A DNA stretch of 64,000 nt from Rotaria sordida. Its lineage: Eukaryota; Rotifera; Eurotatoria; Philodinida; Philodinidae. Positions 1 through 12,500 of this stretch are shown piece by piece; position 1 is the stretch's first letter; the number at the start of each line of letters is the position of its first letter. The notes under the pieces are model-generated. The model was given only the letters and a program-made list of their open reading frames with translations. It had not been told where the DNA came from and searched no databases. Position numbers and translations under genes: made by a program. The DNA lies in contig CAJNOL010000520.1 of the NCBI GenBank assembly GCA_905250125.1, positions 47,568 through 111,567 of the forward strand, read 5' to 3'.

Positions 1-730
1 AACGTACCGCGAAGGAAATCCGCATAGTAAATCATAATTTTATTTGTAATTTAGCTGTATATAGTATTTCGCTCGGAAAAGCTCTCTTACTTTTTCATCA
101 GCGTTTCCCGAAGAAATGATAAAGCGGATTATATGATAGAGTTCACTAGATGTTGAGTTTCACTATTTCAACTTACCGAGCTGTAATTCGTAGAGTGCGC
201 TAAAATATAGTAGTGTTTTTTTTTATTCTTAATTGACTGTAATTTATGGAGTTCGTCAGACATAATTGTTACTATGAATGCCATCAGCTGTTTTTGATTT
301 TGAACAGATCATATAATTATGATAGTAAAATGACATCGAACATTGAATGGATATAATTGATTGAGATGTAAAAGCATTTATACATAAAAATCATATATAC
401 AAAAAATGATGTTCTAAACGATACGTCTCAGAAATATAGATGTTAATAAGCGTCTTGTATTGACGAACACAGTTCGATTCGCCCACATCACAATTGGAAC
501 AAATATCAAATTATCACAACAAGTTATGATACAGTCTCCTTAAAAACTCGCTTTGTTGTTAACTGAAGTCGTTCTTAGTTTAGCCCAAATCGACGATTCT
601 TGCTCGTGCACTATGAGTATTAGTTTATCAATAACAAAAGAAATAAAAATCAGCTAGTACATTCTATTTTTGACTTCTATTGAAATTCTTCGGAGCTAGA
701 TTCAAAGGAAAATTTTAGTTCAACTAAAAT

Positions 731-930
731 CTAACGTCCTCTACAAAGTACAGCAACAGTACTAAATTTAAAAACCTTCTCTGATCAAAACCATACGTCT
801 TCTGCAAATTGCAGTAAATATCAAAAATTCTCTATTATCAGAAACTTGCGTTCTCTACAAATTGCAGTAACTATCTGAATTTTTTTTTGTTGTCAAAAAA
901 CTAACGACCTCTACAAATTGCAGCATGCTT
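731..930. repeat. four-copy tandem repeat, unit about 55-61 bp
   Basis: Four diverged copies of a unit with the core CTCTACAAATTGCAGTAA start near 731, 792, 846 and 901. The core stays recognisable while the AT-rich filler between copies varies. No coding signal is visible. The rest of 1-730 is AT-rich sequence in which I see no gene. Confidence 0.6.
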
Positions 931-1117
931 AGTAAAACAATTTACTTTCAATATTCGTTCACAGTAATCGAATTGTTAAAAGTTAAATATAAATTTTAAT
1001 TGTTTTACAAAAAATGAATAAAAGTATCAAATTTAAATCAAAGAAAATTTTTAAAATTTTTCTTTACTTAAAATTTGTTTTCCTCATGTTTGCAAATGAG
1101 AGATAGCCCATGAAACA

Positions 1118-1595
1118 GATACACTTAAAACTGAATATCTCCATTACGGCTCAACCATACGAGTTAATATATTTAGCAAGGATAGAGGTATGTTTACAAT
1201 CGAAATCCATACGGATAAGGTTAGTGAAAACCTTTGTTAAATACAACTATTGATCTCAGCAAGAAAATTTTACTTCTTCACAGTTAAGAAAAGAAAATAA
1301 TATATAGGATGGTCCAAACGCCTCGAGCAAACGAACTGATTTTTTTAACAAAAGTAGAGGCATGTTCACACTTTAAATCCATACGTACGAGATTAGTGAG
1401 AAACTATGGTAGATATATTGTTTTCTGTTCCTATCTATGAACAAATAAAATTTTCTTGTTGAAGTTAATAGTTGTATTTTACAAAGGTTCTCACTAATCT
1501 TTTCCGTATAGATTTAGATTGTGAACATGCCTCTATCCTTGGTAACAAAATGAGCCCGTTTGGTGAAGTCTTAATGAAGATATTTAATTTTTAGT
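1118..1595. mobile_element. foldback MITE remnant, possibly two nested copies
   Basis: A left arm at about 1128-1250 starts with ATATCTCCATTACGGCTCA. It is matched in inverse orientation by a right arm at about 1466-1595 that carries GAACATGCCTCTATCCTTGG. A third, partial copy sits between them (about 1308-1395, with AGAGGCATGTTCACAC). The same sequence family forms the better preserved foldback element at 30633-30992, including the CTCCATTACGGCTCAAGCAA segment. It is non-coding and more diverged than the 30.6-kb copy, so probably older. The nested arrangement suggests one copy inserted into another, or a local rearrangement. Confidence 0.6.
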
Positions 1596-2499
1596 GTCTA
1601 TTTCATGACTTACTGAATATCCTATACATACAAAAAACTGACATCATTTTATTCTATATTCATGAATTTAAATGAAAATATAGAACGCTTTGAGAAAAAA
1701 TCACTTGTGATACATACATGCATCTTTGAAGCTGAAAATCAGAGCTTCAATGTATGAAGACTTTGACAAACCTATCCTTTATGCTCATTAATTTCCTCGA
1801 CTTATTCATATCTACTAGAGAAGAAATCGTTTGTGACTACAGAGAGTAATATTGTTCAGATATATGCGATTGTCAAATCAAGCTGAGATTCCGCGTCCAA
1901 ATAAATTCTTTCTTGTATAATTTCACATGAAACTGAAAAAGGAATGTCGATTATTTTCAAGAAAGACAACTCTTTTCTTTTTGACTTCCCTTTGTATATG
2001 AACCAAAGACAAAGTCTTTTTTTCCTCTTCGACCATTCCTATCAAATAGACATACGATATACTATCATTGACTTCTTCTCTCGTTCAGTTCTTTTACTTT
2101 TCTTTCAGTTTCAGTGGATGTGTATGTCCTTGTTCTTTTCTCTTTTTCTTTTGCTCTTAATAATTTATTTTTTTTTGGTTCGTTGACATATCGATATTGA
2201 CCCGAACGATCAGTGTATTGTTCTTTTCATTTGTTCTCTTTCTAAAATAAACGAGAGTTCACTTGTCAACATGTTGAGATCATCTTTGACGATATAAGAG
2301 AATGAAAGAGGAAAAGATTAATTTCTTAATAGATGATTGACAGAACTATTTGATCAAAGATTAGTGTCGCATCATGACATCGAAATAGAAAGGGAGAATA
2401 GAGTAGATTTATTCACTCTTAATCTCGAGCTCGCTCATATCTCAGTTATTTTACTCATCAACTCATATATAATAGTACAACTTATATTAAAAGAGAATA

Positions 2500-4292
2500 A
2501 TGGTCAATCAACATCGATTCAAGTACATTTACTTTTTCTTCTGGTTGTTTGTTATCGAAGTTGACGCTGGTATCGTCAACAACCCTATGATCAATAACGA
2601 TTGCAGCTTAGTACCGATTTTCTTTCGATGGTCGCATGGATTTGAACTGAATCATAAACAAATTCGTTGTGCAACAGATCAATCATCGGAAGATTCTTCC
2701 GATATTTTTCTCGAGGCTTATCCAGAAATGAAAGGTATGTAAGTATTTGTAGTATTAAAGGAAAAAGCCTAAAGTTAGAATATGAAAGGTGTAATTTTTA
2801 TAGGAGAACTTCTGATTTTGCCTTCGAATAGTAATGTCATGTGCATATCGATTTGATAGAACATGGTGTCTCTTTGTGATACATGAACAATAGACCTTCT
2901 GTGTTTTGCCTTGGCTTACCTCTCGATGAGTCAGAAGTATAATCGATATGTTGATGTAGAACCTTTAGTTAATGTTTCAAGAACTAAGTGGACGTAGCTA
3001 TTTTTTGGACAGCTTTAGATCGAATAGATCAATCGAGCTGGGGGTTCAATCGTTGTAGAGAGCAGACTCCGATGCATCTTTCCACATAGTGTATTAGAGT
3101 CTACAAGCAATATTTTCAGCGGTTTATACGTCGGTCGATTGCTTGTATGTTTTTTCCACGACTTTTTACACATGCTAATCCCCTTTATAGCAAATTTTAG
3201 CCGGAATTCAGCTGCATATACAGTAAAATTACCATAGACGAAAGCCATCTTGTTCAAAAAAAGAGATCAAGAAGGCAATATAATGGTGCCGAAATTTCCC
3301 ATGTAGAAAGCTGAATTTCGACTACAATTTAATATAATGGGCATCATCAGGTCAAAAAATGACATGGAAAATCATAAAAACAATATACCGAAGTATGAAC
3401 AGACGTTAAAAGGTATCTGTAGACTGAAATAAACTATACCGAAAGATGCATGAAAGTTACTCTTTGCAACTATGCAACTCCGACCTCGATAACTCCAATC
3501 AATCAAAATTTATTCAAAAATGACTGCATTCATGCCACTCTGAAATGGACATCAATTCAATGTACTAGAGGTGAACTCTGGCCAATCATAGTTTTCAGCA
3601 GTGTTAGACCTGAACAACAAAGAAAATACTCATACTTAACCGTCAGTCACGGAAATAACTGCAACTAACAGGTGATTTTTCGATCGATCAGTATGACATA
3701 ACGATGAGCAAAGTAGAATATGCTGGTTTGTTCGTGTTTTTCATATATCAGAAAACAAATTTAGCATGTTATTTTCTATCACTTGCACCATTTGTTTCCT
3801 TTAATTTTATTGTTAGATGATGTGTACTTTCCTCATGCTCCCGATGAGAGTCAACGATATCATTGTGACAGTAATTCTTCTCTTTTCGTCTACAATCCAC
3901 AAACTCGTCGCGTACATCTGGTTAGCAATGGAAATTGTCTCGTTGTCAATCGAATGTCACATCATCATGTGGCCACAGAAAATTATCCTACGATTCGACC
4001 CTTAAAATCAATTGATTGCAAACGAGCAGCAGTGAACGAGTCGACTAGTCGTCTTATCTGGGGTAGCGAATTTCGTTTGATCCATGATAATAACAGCAAG
4101 AGCAAAATCGCTCTCCGTTTCATTTCACCAACAGATGGACATGAATGGGCTATCTATGTTCGAGTCAATGTTTTAATTATTGCCGAAAAGATTCAGCAAC
4201 GTGTGGATCGTTTGTTAGAACCATCGTTAGAGATCATCAATGATCACATGTCTTATGAACAGACGATGTACGAAACAAGTGTGAATACATGA
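2500..4292 (+). CDS. putative secreted protein of unknown function (two exons)
   Basis: Proposed exons are 2500-2734 and 3817-4292. The donor AAAG|GTATGT leaves one base and the acceptor TTGTTAG|AT supplies two, restoring frame and giving 236 residues. The first 23 or so residues form a good signal peptide: a basic start, then a hydrophobic core rich in F, L and W, ending near VDAG. The mature part has paired cysteines and aromatic/glycine strands (for example around SLFVYNPQTRRVHLVSNGNC) that recall a beta-trefoil or lectin-like fold. That fold is inference only; no family was recognised. The intron is about 1.08 kb, long for this genome, and holds another small open frame (3423-3668) that could be an alternative exon. 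Confidence 0.5.
3423..3668 (+). other. possible orphan or alternative exon inside the intron of the 2500-4292 gene
   Basis: An open frame follows the acceptor-like TCTGTAG at 3422 and runs 81 codons to a TAA at 3666-3668. It holds several cysteines and codon use like that of true exons nearby. Its phase matches neither the 2734 donor nor the 3817 acceptor, so it cannot simply be spliced between them. It could be the last exon of an alternative transcript, a remnant of a second gene, or chance. Confidence 0.25.
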
Positions 4293-6479
4293 GTAAACAT
4301 TGTTATTGATTCTATTGCTTTTTTGCTGATATATGTTTAAACATTTTTTTGTTGAAAAATTTGTGTTGTTGTCGTCTCAAATTTAGCGAATATTTATCCA
4401 TTTGTGTGACAAGCATGTTTCTCATATATCTTCACATTATCTTAATTATTTATATCTGGTTTTCTTTATTCATCTTTCACTTTCTCTGATGATCACGAAA
4501 AACTAGTGTTTCGCTTCAGAAAATGCTTTTTTCCGGTCGAAAAATACAAAAAAATCAGAAAACTTTAGTTTTCTGCAAAAAGCATAACTGTTTCAAAATG
4601 TGTAAAATTTTCTAGTTTGTTTTTTTAAAGCTTTGAAATTTATTTTGTCATATGGAGCATCAACAACTAGATATACAATAGTGGCCAAAATTATAGGACC
4701 ACCCAATTGCTGTTCAATCTTTGCCATTTTTCCCTACAATACATATTTTATTGCATTCACCTCTAGTGTAAAATATAGAGTGATCTCTGCTCTATCCAAG
4801 CACGATATGGAAATACCGTTGAACTATCCAACTTTCATGGGTTGGATTGTCCAAAAAAACTTCGGATATTTTGCTGGCCAAAATTGTAAGAGCAGTTGAT
4901 GAATTTTCATGCTTTTATGCTTTTGATGCGAGTAAATATGTTTTGTTGCGGACATTTATATAGACCATCATCTTCACGAAAAATGGGAACTAAAATGTTT
5001 CAAATGTAATGTAGAGTAAAATTGAGAAATGAAGTATAATATTGAACCTGCCGACATCTTTAGTTCTAGAGTTTTTCTGAAGACTGAATATATTTTTAAA
5101 TTCAGATGAACCTAGTGGTTGGTTATCATTTGACACAAATTCTGCTCCCTAGATTCACCTCTACATCACATCCATATTTGTGAACAATTAAAAAATATGA
5201 TAAATTCTCGTCACCAAACAGGGACTTTGATTTAGCCCTTTGGGGACAGGCGACGTATATATACGTCCAGCTTCGAATCAACTCATAATTGATTTGTGTA
5301 TACCTCTTACGATGTTTTTATGACCTGCGCTAGCACATAGACCGTTAATCTGTTATACTACCATTCGTATTGTGACCTCATTCACCTTTTTTCTTTTGCA
5401 CTTATACCCATCACTTCTGTTCTTTCCTTACGTCATGTTCTACTGATATCATGTACGGTTTATTTTTTATTTATCTTCGCATACATTCTCTCTTTCATCA
5501 TGGATTCTTTTTTTTTCTAGTACATTCTCGTTCCGTCGATTTCACTTATATATATATAGATGTATCTGTATTCGGTGGTAGTGAACTACAACTTCTAAAT
5601 AAAGAACGTAACAAAACACTTTACACGTTTTTGTTTCTTTTGTAAATCAAAAGGGCAACAACTAGAAAATGCAGTAACAATGAAACTGACGAGGTTTCCA
5701 GTGGTGAATCAGAAATAGGGGTGGACCATTTAATTTAACGCGAGTTAATTAACGGCGTTAATTAACTAAAATCGTTAACCGTTAATACACTCCTGGACAA
5801 AAGTAACCGCCCCCTTGAACTGGTATCATTTGTTATGATATTTGGCTGATATTTTGGATAGAGACTGATCTCAGTGAACCCTGATCGTAAGCACCACCCC
5901 GCCCTCAATCGGTTGAGATACAGTAGAGTTATTAGTTCGGCAATATCATTACATTGTGAGAGTCATATCTCAGTCATCTTTTGACACTAATATTCGCGGA
6001 ACCCCTCATTCGTAAGCACATTGATGGGGCTGTCTACGATAAAAAATTGGTAAGAAGTTAATCTAGAATAATGGAGTTCTAAAGTTCACATTGAAAACTT
6101 TCACCAAGTAATAAGCCATAGTTTTCACTATAGACTCAATAAATCGAGTTCAACTCAACTAATTGAGTTAAAAATTTCAGCAATAAGTTCCCATGAGCTC
6201 CTAAGTTTATGGTAGAATTTTCAGACCTGTAGCGCAATGTTAAGCCGAGATAGAATCATGAGAAGGGTTCATCACGGTATGTTTTGTCAATCGATGAAAT
6301 AACTCTATTATGCGATGAGCTTTGGACACAAGAAACTACGTATTATGGGCTACAATTAGCACAAAAAAAATCGAAAATAAATTTTACAAGTACAAAATAG
6401 TAAACGAATATTTTATGCGATTGCATTACCATTTAGTTCTGTCAACACGTAATTACTATAGTACCAATGTCCGAGATGC
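4293..6479. other. intergenic, transposon-end fragments
   Basis: No gene is supported. About 5233-5270 reads TTAGCCCTTTGGGGACAGGC and resembles the end of the PiggyBac-like element at 25.7-27.9 kb (CCCTTTGAGGACGG on one strand). About 5715-5795 is a TTAA-rich palindromic tract beginning AGGGGTGGACC with repeated GTTAATTAACG, in the style of hAT terminal regions. From 5796, TGGACAAAAGTAACCGCC looks like another transposon end. None could be paired with an opposite end. Confidence 0.35.
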
Positions 6480-7790
6480 TCCCATATTATAAAAACTTGA
6501 CCCTAGTCTCAATCCTGCTCATTCCTTGGTAAACCCTAGAAGGATCTTGTCAAGTTTTATTTATGATCCTATTTAGAATCCTCGTAATTTCCTGTTCCCA
6601 GGATTTTTCAAGATTAGACAGAATCCTGTTTAGGGTTTCTTCAAGTTTCTGCTCCAATATTTTTTTCAATTGAGAATACAGGATTCTGTCAGGGTTTATT
6701 CAAATCCTTTGAAAGATTCTCTCAAGATTATGAGAAAGGATTGTACCAAGATTTTATTAGGTTCTCGTCAGGATCTAGGTCAAATCCTTGTATCAGTATC
6801 CTTTCAGGGATGAGAGTCACATTATTCGAGGATCTTGGTAAGAAAATAATAAGATCAGAAAGAATACGAAACTAACTAATCCTACAAAGCTTTAATCACG
6901 ATCTTATTCGGAAATTCTCAAGAATATGTATTTGCAAACCTCGGAAAGCAATGTCAGTCCTAATCAGAATCTTGATAAGCAATTGTAAGGATTTAGCAAA
7001 GATCTTTACAGATTGCTGCTTAGTCCACTCAACCATGTCTATTTCCTGAGGTAGGCTTGAAGAATCTTTCAGAATCACAAATCTCAAAGATCCTGTGAGG
7101 TTTGATTCAGAGTTCTATCGAGGATTCGTTCAAGTTCTGGTTCGGATATTGTTTTGAATCGAGCTTGTACGATCTTGTTAAGGTTCACTGTTAATAATAT
7201 TCAGGAACTTCAGAAACATCTTAAAGAGAATTCGTCAAGATTTCATCAGGTTTAAGTCAAGATCTGTTCTAGATCCTGATACAAGGATCCTGCCAAAAGT
7301 TATCGTTGTATCGGGCAATAATCATATCAGAAATAACATACGACTAGTCAGAATCCTCAACTAAGAAGTCCTACCAAACCTCGATCAGGTTCCTAAGCGG
7401 AATTGTTCAAGAACGGGTATTTCGAATGCTTAAAAGAATACAAGTATCATCAGGATTTTGATAAGAAAATATAAGAAGCCAGGTTAAGATCTTTTTAGGT
7501 TTCTGTTTAGAGACTATTCAAAATTCAATTTTTTCGAAAACTCTGTCAGGAACCTAGTAGGAATGAATGAAACAATACCGTGATGTTCTTAGCTATGTTC
7601 AGCTCAAGATCCTTTCAAGATTTGTAAATCTATAAATCATAACCGAATTCCAATACCAATGTTGAGTAAAATCTTAACAAAAATAAATAGAAGGATTTTT
7701 CAAGATGTTATTGTTTTTGTTCGAAACACGACAAAATTCTGATAAGTGAATAATCTACTGGCATTTTTATCCTGATCTTGATCTGGTTCT
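6480..7790. repeat. cryptically periodic GATCCTG/CAAGATT repeat tract
   Basis: Dozens of diverged short motifs on the theme GATCCTGTCAAGAT, CAGGATTC and TCAGGTTC follow one another at roughly 10-25 base spacing on both strands, with no fixed unit length. A second patch with the same words lies at about 8460-8720. There is no open frame of coding quality and no terminal repeats. The tract looks like slippage-driven sequence that has drifted, or the inside of an old repeat element. Between 7790 and 9557 I see only AT-rich sequence plus that second patch. Confidence 0.55.
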
Positions 7791-9557
7791 CTTTCCATAA
7801 ACAAATAGAATAAATCTCAATAATCTGGAAAAAAAATTCCTAGTTTTTATAAAGTTTTTGTAAAACTTGTTTTGAGATTCGGACGGCGGTAATGAATTTT
7901 TTTTAATCTTATCAGAAAAAGAAAATTGAAAATCATTAAATTGGAGTGTTTATTTGAATTTAGTCATCGTAAATTTTTTTGTTAAACATATTATTTTAAT
8001 TAGAAGTAAATCGTTCGATAAAAACTGCTTGTAGTTTTGATTACGTTTGAAAAAAATACCAAATATATTTTTTCGATCGAATTGAAATTAAAAAAAATCT
8101 AGATATATTTTTTAAATAGAATTGAAATAAAAGGAGCTCAAAATATTCTTCTTAAGTGGAATTGAAATTCAAAAAATTCTAAATATATTTTTTATATCGA
8201 ATTGAAATTTGAAAAAAAAAAGTAAAATTCCACCGACTCAAATAAATATGTAAAATGGCATTGTATTTTCAAAATTTTTTAACAATAATTTCTACCTACA
8301 TAAAATTCAAATAAAAGTTTATATTAAAGTCCGAAATCAAGATATTGAATGTTGAAGTAATATAGAATGACATGACACATCCAGCTCGGTAAGCTGATCG
8401 GTATGTAAACTGAAGGTATAGAGATCGATACTCTATGTGTTCATTTCTCTTATATTCTATGTAGGAAATCCTGCAAAGATCCTGTCAAGATGTTCAAGGA
8501 AATCTAGTCTAATTCTGAAAGATACGTTCAGAAATCTGTTTTTTTTTTCAATTCTGAATTATTAAAATCCTGACAGGATCCTGAAAAAACGTGGCTACAC
8601 ACTTTCTTCAGGATTCAGCGTTTCCTCAGGAAAAAAGAGCAAATCCTTGCAGGATCCTTAACGTATCTTTCAAGGATCTTGCACTGAAATATCAAAGATT
8701 TTCCCTAGGATAGCAATTAAATATTGGAATTTCAAAAATTTTGATTAAGTGACTTCAGATGGCCTCAAAAGTGAACGATTTTTTCTATCAAACCGTTACA
8801 TTGGAAGTCAAAATTGAATGAAGAATGCTTTCAGAGTATCATCCACATCATTCCATTGATGGTTAAATTTCTATATTCAAGTCAAAGGTGATAGTACACA
8901 ATTGTATTTTTCAACGTTTCTCTTATAAAAAAACTTTAAGTAATCCTCTATTATAGGATGTTCCAAAAGTCCGATCAAAGATTAGATGTAAATATCTTTG
9001 TTAGCTGTGAACTATATTTCAAGCTTGTTTTGAAACTCTCTAATAATAAATTATGCGCCACAAAACCGTATGAATGACATACAGAAACTATGCTTGATGT
9101 TAAAATCCAGTGGATGATGTCTGCTGCTGCGTAACAGAATAATCATGTGCTTTTATTTAAAAAACAATGGGACGATGTGTAAGTTAACAATAAAAATTAC
9201 TATTTAGCGTGGCTCTTACACTATAAGTATTCCTGAAACTTGGTAATTCTTGTGGAAAGAGAAACATCTCACATTATTTTGAGGTTTATCTCGACGATAC
9301 GTCCATAATCAGATAAAACAAATCCTCTTTGCCTTCGAAACGTGGTACTGAAGATTGATTGATATACTTTACTATAAAGAAAAAAACAACACTCATTGCC
9401 GTATGGTGCATCGAAGCGTGACATATTTGAATCGAACGATATATAGGTGAATTAAAATATATCGTAAACTTGCACGTGGAAAGAAAATTTGGCGATACTT
9501 TCTACCATTCTCTCACCTAATTATGCGCTTCGATTTTTCCGCTTTTCTTCTATCAAT

Positions 9558-12500
9558 ATGGCTCGTGATTTTTCTGTGTTACATACGCAAATCATACATG
9601 ATAAAGACAAAATGGATGATGACAATCTTCAAAAACCGAATACCTATAACAAATATCTGCCCTTCTACGATTCAATTCAACGCCAAACTGATGAGGAATT
9701 CAATGAGATCCGTACACAACTCTCACGTATTATTCAATTGTGTGAACTACGATCGGGTTTTCCACTTTGGTCTGTCAAATTGCAACAATTCATCTCACTT
9801 CACGGCTACTGTTTTACCAAAGCCGATCATCTCAAACTGATCAATTTTTATCTTTCCGTCCTTTCCATTGATAATTTAAGTTTTAGAAATGTCAAAATAT
9901 GTTTTAATCTACTCCAAGAACTCTTACAGTTCGTATTTTTGTTTTTTTTTCTGGAAGAAATCGTTGTTAATGCGTATTCTAGGAAAATCCGTCTGATCAC
10001 TCGAGACGACTTGATCATCGATTGGCGATTATTATACAGATGGGCCAAACTTATTCGTTTCCATCATGATCAAGACTATTCACTTGTAGTAATGCCTAAG
10101 TGAGTAATACTCGATCAATAAATTAATTTCTACTGTTGTTTCTTGTTTCTTCAGTGACATCGAGTCGTCGTTTTTCAATTGCATATACTACTGTCGTTTC
10201 TATTTTTCGGTCACAGCCACTCAGGAAATCTTGGATGAATTTTGCCCATGGCTTTGTCCATTCGATACGGCTTTCGGCGATGCTATATATTTTTTCAATC
10301 TCTTTCTACCAGTTGCCTTACCGCCTAATTTGCATCATCAAGGATTCAAGTGAGCTTTTGAATTTCTGGGCTTTTTTGAGAGCAATATATCGATCGATGT
10401 TTAGATTGTGGCTACCGGAATTTCTTGGCATTTGGGAGAGTGTGTGTAATAATCCAAATTGGGAACAGGTTAGCATGTTTATTGATGATGTTTATCTACT
10501 CTTACGGAGGTTTTTAGAATATGATTCATATTTTTTCCTTTGTCGCTTGGTACAATATTGGATACATTGATTGGGAACCTTGGCTTTCACACGTATGACT
10601 TATTTTGCACAGATTCAATCTAATAATCTCATTTTTTCATTTAGATTTTTACACTTTTCCTGAAAATGTTATCACTTCCGGTGGGCAATCTTTCAATAGC
10701 CCCACCGAAAGATGTTTATTCAATACCTGTTATTGCATCATGGATCGTAGCAATGATGGGTAATGGAAGTTTGTGTCTTCAGTACGTACGAGATTCATTT
10801 ACGGCAATCAAAAGCTTCTATCATCCGTCAAATATGGGTGATTTCCAAGAAGTTCTAATTCAGTTTCTCGTTCGATTAACTCAATCATTTGTCGATCGAG
10901 TCCATCTGTAAGTTGAACCTCTATCCTAGTTATATTGATAATCACATAAATTGTAGAGAAAGCAAAGCAGATCGTCTTTGGCAATTTAACCCACCTCCAT
11001 CCTATCGATTAACCGAACAGGACATCACTGATTTTGTGAATTGTGTCAAAGAATGTGTGTTCATTTCCATTTTCAATAAAACTAATCTCAAAGATGCAGC
11101 AAAGGCATTCCGGAATCTGGCCATGCTTCGACCAGAACTAGTCGTGCCACCTATTGTTGAACAGTCTGTCTCTTTTATTTATTCAATTGATCGAATGTTT
11201 CGTTTTTCATTTATAGACTTTTTTCATCCGTCGACAGTATAACTGAACCACATCGTTTCACATCGATCTTGAATTGCCTGTCAGGCATCACACGCCAAAT
11301 CGTTCAACAAACGCCGAATTTTCCTCAGGGTCAAACATATGTCTTACCCTTGCTGATGTCTGTTTTGCCCGGCATTGATTCAAACGATTTCGAGAAGACG
11401 AGCGAAACTTTTCAATTTCTAAAAGCAATTCTTATGCTTATTACTTGTGTCGATTGTTCATCAGCAATCAATACTCGAGACGATCTCACTCAGGTAGGAT
11501 AGATTCATAGTTAGTTGTTTCAAATAAAGTATTGTCCGATGCTTGCATAGATCGAAAAAGAAGTATGTTTGTCAACGGCAAAATTCGAAGATTTCATCAC
11601 TGAATTTCTCAATCGAACTTTTCAAATGATTGATATTCTTTCGACTGAAGTGTCCAATGCTCGTACAGTAACGAATGTGAAAGATGACACTACTGAGATA
11701 GAACTTACATCAGTAGTCACTGGTATCGTTCAACAGTGTAGTAGTAAAATCTTTCAGGTAAATAGCAAACCGAGAAAATCATGATGATCTGTTTTATATG
11801 TTTAGGTGGTCCGAGAAAAGATCATGAACTTTCTTGTCGCTTCATCATTTACACCAAGAGTTAGCAAATTACTCACGGATCTGGTTCAACCCATTCTCGA
11901 GGCGAATCCAATTGAAACACTCAAGTATCTCATGCCACAAACATGTGAACGTATTGAAAAAATAGTGCATGATTCCGAAACAACCATACTGACTGATCAC
12001 AAAGGTGATATGGAGCTTACCTGGTGTTTAATTCTCTTCTCCAAACTTCTCGAAGCTCGTGGTGATACTTTGCTCATCTACAAATCGATGATTTTATCCG
12101 TTTTTCATCGGTGTATTCATATCATTCATAAAGAATCATATGAAGCTGTTGCCTATGCAGCAAAGAATTTGCTTCAATCTCTTTCGTATGTCTATCCAAT
12201 CGATTATCGGTTGACAGTGGAAAATATCGATGAACCATTCATCGACTTTTTGCCTATTAGAGTAAGTTTTTTGATTTTTCAGGAAAAGAAAGTCACATTC
12301 CGTTCAGGCATGGGGTCAACCTGTGGAATTTGACAAGTTACAGCCTCAATTCCATATACCAAGTGCAGAAGAAGTGGATTTTGCATGTGAATTTGTCGAG
12401 ACATTCATCTATCCGGAACTGACATTGTTGAATGAGAAAAGCTCGAATATGTCCAACGATGAACGACTTCGATCTCTTACAATTGTACATTTCATCGCTC

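Noticed and set aside
9489..9557. Upstream extension of PSME4 in the same frame
   Set aside because: The extension begins with TTG, not ATG; 9558 is the first in-frame ATG.
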